DNA of 37,351 nt from a virus. The notes under the pieces are model-generated. The model saw only the letters and a list, made by a program, of their open reading frames with translations. It ran no database searches and was not told where the DNA came from. Below are positions 22,266 through 29,382 of the stretch, in pieces. The position numbers and the translations under genes are program-made. Where the stretch lies: positions 1-37,351 of the IMG/VR virus record IMGVR_UViG_3300042879_002662, one strand, 5' to 3'. Position 1 is the first letter of the stretch. Each line of letters starts with the position of its first letter.

Positions 22266-23065
22266 GCTGGCACGACATGGAGGCCGCAGCTGAGCACGAG
22301 GCTCTGCGCCTCTGGCTGGCGGAGGAGCAGGAGACGGTGGACACCGAGGCGGTGTCGGCGGCAGGCTTTCTTTTGCGCGTGCTGGGCAATGCGGTCACGG
22401 GTCGGCCTTCGGTGGAGGAGATGGGGTATCGGGTGTGGATCATGGCGTCGAGATACGCTCCGGCGATCTGCCCAAAGAGTGGTCGGGCCGATCTCCTGCA
22501 GATGCGGCGGATCGCGACGCTTTGCAATGGGGCGCTGAGCCTAGGCGAGATGGACACGGAGCGGGCGCTGGCGGTGTTTGAGTTTGTGCTGGGCAGATGT
22601 CACGCGGCGCGGTGCATGGGCAAGCGGGCGTGCATTCTGGCCTATGGCATCTGCACGACGCCGGAGGTGCGGGCCGCGCTGCCGAGCATGGAGAGCATCG
22701 GCGAGCTGTGGGGGCTGCGGGCGCGGAACAAACGGAGCGCGGTGAGTGCGGCGGCGGCGAAGATGTTATCTGAGACGCAGGAGAAGACGCGGAGGCGCGG
22801 GCTGCATCTGCAAGAGGTCGAGATGTGGTATTCGAAACGGGCGCAGACGCGGGAGAAATACAGGCAGGCGGCGATGGGCAATTCGAATCGCTCGGCTCCC
22901 CAGGCGGAGGACGACGTCGATGAACAGATCCAAATCGAGGCGAGGGAGATGCGGCAGGGCATTCCGGTGCGGGCGGAGTATGCGGGGCTCAGGGCCGAGG
23001 TGCTGCGGGCGAAGATGAATGCGCTGCATGAGCAGGCGGAGGCGCGGCGACTGGCGGCACTGTGA
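22262..23065 (+). CDS. unknown early protein with possible helix-turn-helix
   Basis: 267 residues, helical, Ala/Glu/Arg-rich. ESIGELWGLRARNKRSAVSA (about residues 143-162) could be a helix-turn-helix resembling those that discriminate DNA with RSAVS. The C-terminal third is a long charged helix. Comes directly before the ParB-like gene. It may be a replication initiator or regulator, but I cannot name a family. Confidence 0.55.
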   Translation: MSWHDMEAAAEHEALRLWLAEEQETVDTEAVSAAGFLLRVLGNAVTGRPSVEEMGYRVWIMASRYAPAICPKSGRADLLQMRRIATLCNGALSLGEMDTERALAVFEFVLGRCHAARCMGKRACILAYGICTTPEVRAALPSMESIGELWGLRARNKRSAVSAAAAKMLSETQEKTRRRGLHLQEVEMWYSKRAQTREKYRQAAMGNSNRSAPQAEDDVDEQIQIEAREMRQGIPVRAEYAGLRAEVLRAKMNALHEQAEARRLAAL

Positions 23066-23107
23066 GGAATTTTCAAGGCAACGAATCAAAACCAAACGAA
23101 GAAAACG

Positions 23108-24520
23108 ATGAGCACAAAAAAAGCAAAGACGATGATGATGGGTGAGCCTGTGATGAGATCACGGGCGCGACTTTTGGAGTGGGACAAGAACCCGAGGCAG
23201 GGGGTTTATCAGGGCATCGCAGCCCTGATGGAAAGCCTGACCGCAGTGGGCCAGCAGGATGCGATCCACGTGTGGGAGAGACCGGAGGGCGATTACATCC
23301 TCAAGGGGCATCGACGGCATGAAGCGATGTCGAGACTGGTGATGAATGAGGGACTGACCAAGTGGGAGCAGTGTTTGCAGGTGGTGCATCACTTTGAGAC
23401 CGAGGAGCAGGCTTATCTGTTTTTGCTCCAAGATCACGGGCACACGGTGGCGCTGGATGCAGCGGAAAAAGTGGTGGCGACGCAGACGGCGCTGAGCATG
23501 GGGATCTCCAGTGATGCGGTGGCGGCGGCGATGGGTGTGACGGTGGAGCGGGTGCAGCTGTGGTTTGCGTTTGGGAATCTGCCGGCGGCGGCGCGTCGGG
23601 CCATGGGCGACGGGGAGCTGAGTAGCAACACGGCGGAGATCTTGATCAAGGTCTCGAAGGACAAGATGGCGGAGGCGGTGAGTGCGGTGCTGCGGGATGA
23701 GGCGACGGGGACGGCGATGAGCCATGGCCAGGCGAAGGCTTTCTTGGAGTCCAAATACCTGCTGCCTGCGAAATGGGAGATCGAGTGGCGCGAGCTGGAG
23801 CCGCGACTGAAAAAGAAGCTGACGGTGATGGATGGGCACCAATACGTGGCGTGGGAGAGTCGCGCTGATTTTGTGCTCGGTGAATCGGGCCACCCAGATG
23901 GGCAGTATGAATTTGCGGATGCGTTCATGCGGAATGGCAAGCAGTGGGGCGTCAGAGCGAAGGAGTTGGGCGTGCCGGTGTTTGTCGTCCCGGCGCCACG
24001 GAACAAGGATGGGTATGTGTTGCTGGTGTCCTCAAAGATGATCGCGGCGGCGGAGAGCGTGGTGCCGGAGCTGCCGAGGAATGGAGAAGAGCAAGATCAA
24101 GAGCAAGATCAAGAGCAAGAGCAAGATGAAGAGCGGGAGACGGAGGGACAGGGAGACGAAGAAAATAATGACGACCGAGAATGGGTGCCGAAGCTCACGA
24201 TGAATGGACCTGCGGTGAAGCGGTTGATGGGGCAGATCGCGGAGGCTCTAAGCGCAAATCCGGCGAAGGGTATGACGTGCGGCGTGGCGGAGCTGGCTTT
24301 GCCTCACTTGGTCATGGAGGCTCACGCATCCCGGGTGCTGCGTGCGTGGATGGGGGAGATGGCTCCGGCGGATCTGCTCATCCACGTGCAAGAGGACAAG
24401 AAGCAACGCGGTCAGATCCGCTGGGCTCTGCTGTTACTCTGGTGCGTGATCGGTAAGTGGGTGGAAGATCCCGAGGCGGTGCTGGGAAAACTTGCTGAGG
24501 AAATGGGGGTGGAGTTGTGA
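23108..24520 (+). CDS. ParB/Srx-domain protein
   Basis: 470 residues. The N-terminal ParB-like fold has YILKGHRRHEAMSRL (about residues 62-76), equivalent to the conserved GxRR box that binds nucleotide. A helix-turn-helix follows (MGISSDAVAAAMGVTVERVQ, about 131-150). A Glu/Gln/Asp-rich linker (about 326-360) encoded by a DNA repeat separates a helical C-terminal domain (365-470). The A/C-rich leader before it lacks a Shine-Dalgarno. No ParA is present, so a role in replication, transcription or as a ParB-type nuclease is more likely than partition. Confidence 0.78.
   Translation: MSTKKAKTMMMGEPVMRSRARLLEWDKNPRQGVYQGIAALMESLTAVGQQDAIHVWERPEGDYILKGHRRHEAMSRLVMNEGLTKWEQCLQVVHHFETEEQAYLFLLQDHGHTVALDAAEKVVATQTALSMGISSDAVAAAMGVTVERVQLWFAFGNLPAAARRAMGDGELSSNTAEILIKVSKDKMAEAVSAVLRDEATGTAMSHGQAKAFLESKYLLPAKWEIEWRELEPRLKKKLTVMDGHQYVAWESRADFVLGESGHPDGQYEFADAFMRNGKQWGVRAKELGVPVFVVPAPRNKDGYVLLVSSKMIAAAESVVPELPRNGEEQDQEQDQEQEQDEERETEGQGDEENNDDREWVPKLTMNGPAVKRLMGQIAEALSANPAKGMTCGVAELALPHLVMEAHASRVLRAWMGEMAPADLLIHVQEDKKQRGQIRWALLLLWCVIGKWVEDPEAVLGKLAEEMGVEL
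24087..24132 (+). repeat. 12-bp in-frame tandem repeat (GAGCAAGATCAA)
   Basis: About two full and two shortened copies of GAGCAAGATCAA encode the EQDQ-type linker of the ParB-like protein. The unit is a multiple of three, so slippage would change linker length without changing frame. Confidence 0.85.
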
Positions 24521-24798
24521 GCCAGGCAGACCCCAATGAGGAGTGGATCAAGGGCTACGAAAAGGGGCACAAGGAAGGCTATGAGGCCGGACTGGCAGCG
24601 GCCCAACCGCTGGCCACGGATCTGCTCGCGCTGCGGGTGCCGTGCTCGGCATCGATGCTCGGGGCGGTCCTCAAGGCATTCAGTCGGAGTTACCCGAAAG
24701 GGACCATGAGGCAGATGGGCCAGTGGGTGCGTTTTGCGGCGGATGATTCGGCTGGGGATGTAGTGGGAAAAGCAGAGGAATCAAAAACGAAAAACTAA
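24517..24798 (+). CDS. unknown early protein, GTG start
   Basis: 93 residues beginning at GTG 24517, which overlaps the ParB-like stop (GTGA). N-terminal acidic and Gly/Lys helix (EEWIKGYEKGHKEGYEAGLA, residues 8-27) is a pattern often seen in small phage proteins. The C-terminal part is helical (MRQMGQWVRFAADD). Function unknown. Confidence 0.55.
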   Translation: MSQADPNEEWIKGYEKGHKEGYEAGLAAAQPLATDLLALRVPCSASMLGAVLKAFSRSYPKGTMRQMGQWVRFAADDSAGDVVGKAEESKTKN

Positions 24799-24807
24799 AA
24801 AAAGATC

Positions 24808-25071
24808 ATGAGTGAAATAAAATACGACTGTTACGACTTTAACGAAATCAAGGAGAAGACGGGGTGTGATGATGTGGCCGCAGCGATATTAGTTCTCGCC
24901 AAGTCGGTCCGAGATGCAGCTCCTTTTAATCAGTATAATTCCCAACACTTCGGGCATGAACTGGCGTGTGCGCTGAAAAACGTCTTCGAAAATTCTGAGA
25001 TTAAGATCTCACCTACGTTTGGAGCATTCGATGAAATCGCTTCTGCGATCAGGGAGGGCGTGGCATCATGA
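24808..25071 (+). CDS. unknown accessory protein
   Basis: 87 residues, poor Shine-Dalgarno (AAAAAAAGATC). Base composition is clearly more AT-rich than the neighbouring early genes (for example the codons of EIKYDCYDFNEIKEKTG), which suggests recent acquisition. It is acidic and alpha-helical without a motif I know. Overlaps the next gene, also AT-rich, by ATGA. The pair looks like a mobile accessory unit. Confidence 0.55.
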   Translation: MSEIKYDCYDFNEIKEKTGCDDVAAAILVLAKSVRDAAPFNQYNSQHFGHELACALKNVFENSEIKISPTFGAFDEIASAIREGVAS

Positions 25072-25328
25072 GTTCTACTTTGCCGCCACCGAGCGTCATC
25101 GTTGAAGCAATGGGCTACTGCAAAGATTGCCTTTTTTGGGACTGGTTTTACACGAACGATAAGCAGCCGCATGAAAGTTACGGATTGTGCAGACGGTATG
25201 CGCCACGTCCGATGACCCAATCAAAGCCCCCGTGTGATGGCGAACGAAACGTCGAATGGCCAAACACTCTGGACAATGAGTTTTGCGGTGAGTATCGGCC
25301 TTCTATCAGGCAGGCAGAAAAGGAATAA
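25068..25328 (+). CDS. small Cys-rich zinc-binding-type protein
   Basis: 86 residues. Cysteines C18 and C21 (YCKDCLFWD), C41 (GLCRRYAPRP), C56 and C73 (EFCGEY) have the layout of a recurrent family of small phage and bacterial proteins with CxxCxxW, CRRYPP and WCGEY motifs that probably bind zinc or an iron-sulphur group. Part of the AT-richer pair. Lies just before the primase. Biochemical role unknown. Confidence 0.65.
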   Translation: MSSTLPPPSVIVEAMGYCKDCLFWDWFYTNDKQPHESYGLCRRYAPRPMTQSKPPCDGERNVEWPNTLDNEFCGEYRPSIRQAEKE

Positions 25329-25339
25329 ACGCGTTTCCG

Positions 25340-26605
25340 ATGACTGCTTCGATCGATCTTGCCAGCCTGCGTGAACGCGTGCGCGATGCCACCGACCTGG
25401 TGGCACTGGTGGGGCGTGTGGTGAAGCTGAAGAAGGATGGCGTGGCGTGGAAGGGGCTTTGCCCGTTTCATGCGGAGAAGAGCCCGTCTTTCGTGGTGGG
25501 AGGTGCTGGGAGCCGCGCTGCGAGGTATCACTGCTTTGGCTGTGGAGCTGGCGGTGATGCGTTTCAATTTGTGATGGAGACCGAGGGGCTGGATCACAAG
25601 ACGGCGGTGATGAGTCTGGCGCAGGCGGCGGGGATTTACGTGGGGGAGATCAAGTATGAACGGCCCAAGGCGGGGATCTTGCGTCAGCCGGAAAAGCGGC
25701 TTGAGACGGAGGAGGTGCTGAAGAAACCGTCACTGCCGCCACTCTTTAAACTCAAGCGGGAGGAGTGCGAGCTGATCGCGCATCATCGGGGACTGGACGC
25801 GGAGGCGGTGTGGATCGCGGCTCGGGTGTTCAATCGTGCGGCGGGCTGTGCGTGGCCGCAGTATCGTCGGGGGAGATCGGGCGAGTGGATGCCGAGATGC
25901 GAGGTGCATGGCTATGCGTGCAACCTCGATGAGCCGAACTGTGAGGTGGGGGAGCATCACGCCAGCTGGTGTGCGATCGATGAGACGCGCAACGTGGCGG
26001 AGTTTCGGAGGCTGGATAATCAGCCCTATCAGCGGAAGGACGATACGCCGATCAAGACGTGGAGCACGGCGGGCAAGAGCTGGCCCCTGGGGGCAATGCG
26101 TGCGCCGGACATGAGGCGCGTTTTGCTGGTGGAAGGTGGACCTGACATGCTGGCGGCTTATCATTTTCTGCGTCGGTGGAATCGGGTCCAACAGGTGGCG
26201 GTGGTGTGCATGCTGGGCGCGAGCAATCGCATCCGGGAAGATGCGCTGCCGTTTTTCAAGGGGTGCCGCGTGCGGATCATGGTGGATGCGGATGTGCCGA
26301 AGGACAGTGAGCAGAAGGCCAAGCGGAAACTGGTGGGTGCTGAAGCGGCGGTGCGGTGGAGTGATCAGCTGAGGGAAGCGGGGGCTGCGGTGGAGACCTT
26401 TTACGTGGGTGATGTTTACGAGAAGGCCAGCGTGAAGAGCTGGCATGAAGGCGATCTCCGCGCTGCGGAGGTGCAGGTGATTTCTGAGGGCTTTCGCAAG
26501 GCGGATGGCTCGGTGGTGAAGGATCTCAACGATCTGGCGCTGTGTGCGCCGGATGTGGTGGGGTGTGATGATGTGCGGCAGGCAATGACGGTGTGGGATT
26601 TTTAA
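25340..26605 (+). CDS. DnaG-type primase (CHC2 zinc finger + Toprim)
   Basis: 421 residues. The CHC2 zinc finger is C41-x2-H44 ... C65-x2-C68 (CPFHAEKSPSF, YHCFGCGAGGDAFQF) and binds template. A middle part with further Cys/His (residues about 190-220) is followed by a Toprim domain: E265-G-G-P-D269 (LLVEGGPDMLAAY) and D316-x-D318 (IMVDADVPKDSEQK), which hold the catalytic metals. It would make RNA primers or act as a phage replication primase with the ATPase encoded downstream. Shorter than DnaG, lacking the helicase-binding C-terminus. Confidence 0.9.
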   Translation: MTASIDLASLRERVRDATDLVALVGRVVKLKKDGVAWKGLCPFHAEKSPSFVVGGAGSRAARYHCFGCGAGGDAFQFVMETEGLDHKTAVMSLAQAAGIYVGEIKYERPKAGILRQPEKRLETEEVLKKPSLPPLFKLKREECELIAHHRGLDAEAVWIAARVFNRAAGCAWPQYRRGRSGEWMPRCEVHGYACNLDEPNCEVGEHHASWCAIDETRNVAEFRRLDNQPYQRKDDTPIKTWSTAGKSWPLGAMRAPDMRRVLLVEGGPDMLAAYHFLRRWNRVQQVAVVCMLGASNRIREDALPFFKGCRVRIMVDADVPKDSEQKAKRKLVGAEAAVRWSDQLREAGAAVETFYVGDVYEKASVKSWHEGDLRAAEVQVISEGFRKADGSVVKDLNDLALCAPDVVGCDDVRQAMTVWDF

Positions 26606-26609
26606 CATT

Positions 26610-28190
26610 TTGAGTGCGCAAAAAAAAGAACCGTCGAAGAGACGTGGGAAAGTGGTGAAGACGGGTGATGGTCCAGCCACCTTTGAGGCAGGAGCTGCGG
26701 CTGCGCCTTTGCTTTTCGATGCTGAAGAAGTATCGAAGGAACTCGGTGCCTGGTGGCTGAGCGGCAAAGATTCCTTTTTGATGAAGGATGGCGAGGGCCG
26801 CTGGCATGTGTGGGGTCAGCAAAGCATCATCGACGCCATGCGGGATCTGCCCGGGCGTCTGATCGCCATCAAGGCCCGAGAGAGCGAGACGCTGAGTGAG
26901 GCGAAGCGGGTGCTGCTGTGGATCAGGAGGAACCGAGCGGTGGAGGCGGCGATGACGGCTCTGCCTGGGTATGTCGAGGGTGTCTATGATTTGCCTGGGG
27001 GTGAGCGGGTGCTGGTGAAGAGATCGCCGGTGACGATCGATCCGCTGCCGGGTGAGTGGCCGGTGATCCGACAGATCATCGAGGGGATGCTGGGGCCTGA
27101 TCTGACCATGCCAGGGTCGATCGATCAGACGCCTTGGTTTTGGAGCCTGTGCAAGTGCTGGTATCGTGCCTTTGTGAGTGGATCGCCGGAAGGCTGGAAG
27201 CAGCGGCACGCGGTGATCTTCACGGGGCCTGCGGGTTGTGGGAAGAACCTCGTGCAGGAGTTAATCCTGACCGCGCTGATCGGGGGACGGTATGCTGACC
27301 CGCTGAAGTTTTTGATGGATGAAGATCAGTTCAATGGTGACATGATGGTGGAGCATTGGCTGCTGTCGGAGATCCCCAGCTCGCAACGCACCGAGGATCG
27401 GGTGCAGTTCGCGGAGAGGATCAAGCAGATCGTCGCCAACAGGACGATGCGGGCGCGACTTATGCGCAGCGAGCCTAGCACGATCCAGCCGTTCGTTTGT
27501 CTGAGCGTGAGCGTGAATGATGATGAGGACACGCTGAGGTCGCTGCCTGTGGTGAGCAGTGGGTATGGCGACAAAATCAACATTTTCCACTGTCGGCGCA
27601 GTCAGCTGCCGATCCTCGGGACAAAGACCGAGGACGGTGGTGATGAGTCGGATGATACCTTTACACGGGAGAAAGAGATCCGGCGTGTGATCGCGGCTGA
27701 GATGCCCCATTTTATCCACTGGCTGTGCAATGGGTGGGAGATCCCGGAGGAGCTGCTGCAAGGCACCGAGGACAACGAAAACCCGAAACGCTTTGGCTTC
27801 CGTTCGTTCCATCATCCGGTCATCAAGGCTGAGCTGTTCGAGGACACGCCAGCGGCTCAGCTGCTGCGCTTGATCGACCTCGCGGACTTCAGCACCAACA
27901 TGGTGGATGGTCCGTGTAAGCTTTGGAATCTGCCGGATCAGAACGTGGACAAGACCCGATGCACCTGGCATGAGCGAGGCGAAACGCTTCAGCAGCTTTT
28001 GACAGGCGAGACTGACTGGGCCTGCTCGGTCTCAACCATGGCCAAGAAGCTCTTCCAACACAACTCATGCAACCGCCTACTGGGCAGGCTGGCATCTGAT
28101 CCCGTCACGGGCGGCCCGATGGGTCGAGTCATGAAGGCAGACACACGCCTCTGGAAGGGCTGGAAGATCGGCCCACCCGTCAGCAAATAG
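26610..28190 (+). CDS. SF3-like replicative ATPase/helicase (DUF5906-type)
   Basis: 526 residues from TTG 26610, the only start in the short gap after the primase stop. Walker A lies at residues 206-213, TGPAGCGKN, with Asn in place of the usual Ser/Thr after Lys. A Walker-B-like acidic site is in HWLLSEIPSS (about 250) and a sensor-type stretch follows (QPFVCLSVSVNDDEDTLRSL). This order matches the virus-type SF3/DUF5906 helicases, commonly next to a CHC2/Toprim primase. Probably the unwinding partner of the primase. Last gene of the early operon. Confidence 0.8.
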   Translation: MSAQKKEPSKRRGKVVKTGDGPATFEAGAAAAPLLFDAEEVSKELGAWWLSGKDSFLMKDGEGRWHVWGQQSIIDAMRDLPGRLIAIKARESETLSEAKRVLLWIRRNRAVEAAMTALPGYVEGVYDLPGGERVLVKRSPVTIDPLPGEWPVIRQIIEGMLGPDLTMPGSIDQTPWFWSLCKCWYRAFVSGSPEGWKQRHAVIFTGPAGCGKNLVQELILTALIGGRYADPLKFLMDEDQFNGDMMVEHWLLSEIPSSQRTEDRVQFAERIKQIVANRTMRARLMRSEPSTIQPFVCLSVSVNDDEDTLRSLPVVSSGYGDKINIFHCRRSQLPILGTKTEDGGDESDDTFTREKEIRRVIAAEMPHFIHWLCNGWEIPEELLQGTEDNENPKRFGFRSFHHPVIKAELFEDTPAAQLLRLIDLADFSTNMVDGPCKLWNLPDQNVDKTRCTWHERGETLQQLLTGETDWACSVSTMAKKLFQHNSCNRLLGRLASDPVTGGPMGRVMKADTRLWKGWKIGPPVSK

Positions 28191-28674
28191 CTGACCCAAC
28201 CGCCCCCCACATGGGGCTGAGGCGTCTGGAGTTTCGGCTTGTTACGGGGGTGTGACCCCTTTCAAAGTCACTGCCGTCACGTGTAAACCCCAAAGGCTGA
28301 GCGGGTTAGCTATGCTGTGACGATTGTGACGGAATCCTGCTGGCCTTCATTCTAAGCAAGCGCGTTTCCTTAACGGAGAAGGGATTGTAAAAATGAAGTT
28401 TAGATTTCAGCAGTCATTCAGTCACAAAAAGCTCGAGCCTTAGTCGCATCGCAATTCCAGCGTGACGCATCGGGCGTCACCGTCCGTCACGGTGCGTCGC
28501 ATTGTCGTCATACCCCACCCGGCAAAGGAATCTTTTTGATCACCCACCGCCCCCTCAGGGTTAGACGTCCCATTGAGAAAATCCGCGATGTCGTGACATC
28601 GGCAATGCGTCACGGTTTCGCGTCAGCCGTGACGCTTTTGAAATTGACATGGCGCACTTTTCGAAAGTGCGACA
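28191..28674. other. 484-bp non-coding region with many GTGAC/GTCAC sites (pac/cos or origin candidate)
   Basis: No credible gene. I count twelve GTGAC/GTCAC pentamers here, against fewer than one expected in this length at equal base frequencies. Larger symmetries: GTGACGC-N5-GCGTCAC (28462-28480), GATGTC-GT-GACATC (28587-28600), and CGTCACGG-N11-CCGTGACG (28608-28634). An AT-richer stretch lies at 28341-28440. Between the replication genes and terminase, this fits a packaging site and/or replication origin. A hairpin at 28202-28217 (5 bp) has no T run. Confidence 0.7.
28653..28671 (+). promoter_or_regulatory. hairpin just before the small terminase start
   Basis: CGCACTTT-TCG-AAAGTGCG: 8 perfect base pairs with a 3-nt loop, ending 3 nt before ATG 28675. 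It would block ribosome access if formed in mRNA, or act as a DNA operator. A TTGACA (28644-28649) lies just upstream. Confidence 0.65.
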
Positions 28675-29382
28675 ATGAACGGAAGCAAGGACAGGGCATT
28701 CGCAGCGGTGATCAAGGCTTACGCCACGACCACCGGCGTCTCATTGCGGACGGCGCAGAGGCACGCCACCTCTCAGCACCCTGACTGGAAGAAGTTCGCC
28801 CAGGTGACCATGGTGGCGGCGGTCTCGCGGAAGTCGGATGAGCCGCTGTCGAGCAACGAGGCCACGGTGCTGGCTTACGCGTCGCCGCTGGCACCGCCGC
28901 CGCCGCCGCCCTCCATCGGGCTGGATCAGTCGACGCTCGCGGAACCGGAGCGCATGAAAAACGCAGCCTGGCTGATGTGGGCGGAACATTTCGCCATGTG
29001 GAGAGAGTGCCTGGGCGGCACGGAAAAAGGAACAGGCCGCGTCATCCCCCGCGATGTGGCCATGGCCGGTGCCCAGGCGGGCCTGCTGATGAAGCTCCGG
29101 GCTGACTTTGAAAAAGCCCAGGCGAAGCACACGCAGTGGGAAGTCGACCAACGTCGGCTCATCCCGGCCAATGAGTTCCACGCCTATCGGTCGGGCTTTC
29201 TGATCCCGCTCCGAAACATGCTTTCCAACATGCCAGCCGAGCAGGCCATCCTGGTGAACCCGGCCAACCAGCAGCAGGCCATCAAAGGTGGCACCGAGTA
29301 TCTGCTGAATCGCCTCATGCCTCAGATCCAGCAGTGCATCGACGCGCTCGACCAGCTCACCCCGCACCTGAACGCGGCATGA
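28675..29382 (+). CDS. terminase small subunit
   Basis: 235 residues. The N-terminal 50 residues look like a DNA-binding helix-turn-helix (VIKAYATTTGVSLRTAQRHA, residues 12-31), as in Nu1-type small terminases. A Pro-rich linker (APPPPPPSIG, about 73-82) separates a helical oligomerisation and large-subunit-binding part. ATGA overlap with the large terminase. The GTGAC-rich region directly upstream is the expected target site. Assignment from neighbours and domain plan. Confidence 0.75.
   Translation: MNGSKDRAFAAVIKAYATTTGVSLRTAQRHATSQHPDWKKFAQVTMVAAVSRKSDEPLSSNEATVLAYASPLAPPPPPPSIGLDQSTLAEPERMKNAAWLMWAEHFAMWRECLGGTEKGTGRVIPRDVAMAGAQAGLLMKLRADFEKAQAKHTQWEVDQRRLIPANEFHAYRSGFLIPLRNMLSNMPAEQAILVNPANQQQAIKGGTEYLLNRLMPQIQQCIDALDQLTPHLNAA

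Noticed and set aside
23108-24520. Plasmid-type partition system (phage-plasmid)
   Set aside because: Only a ParB-like protein is present, without ParA; the integrase and attP indicate chromosomal integration.
28536-28784. Open frame of 82 codons in the GTGAC-rich region
   Set aside because: It runs through palindromes and into the small terminase gene in another frame; no Shine-Dalgarno and composition unlike the neighbours.
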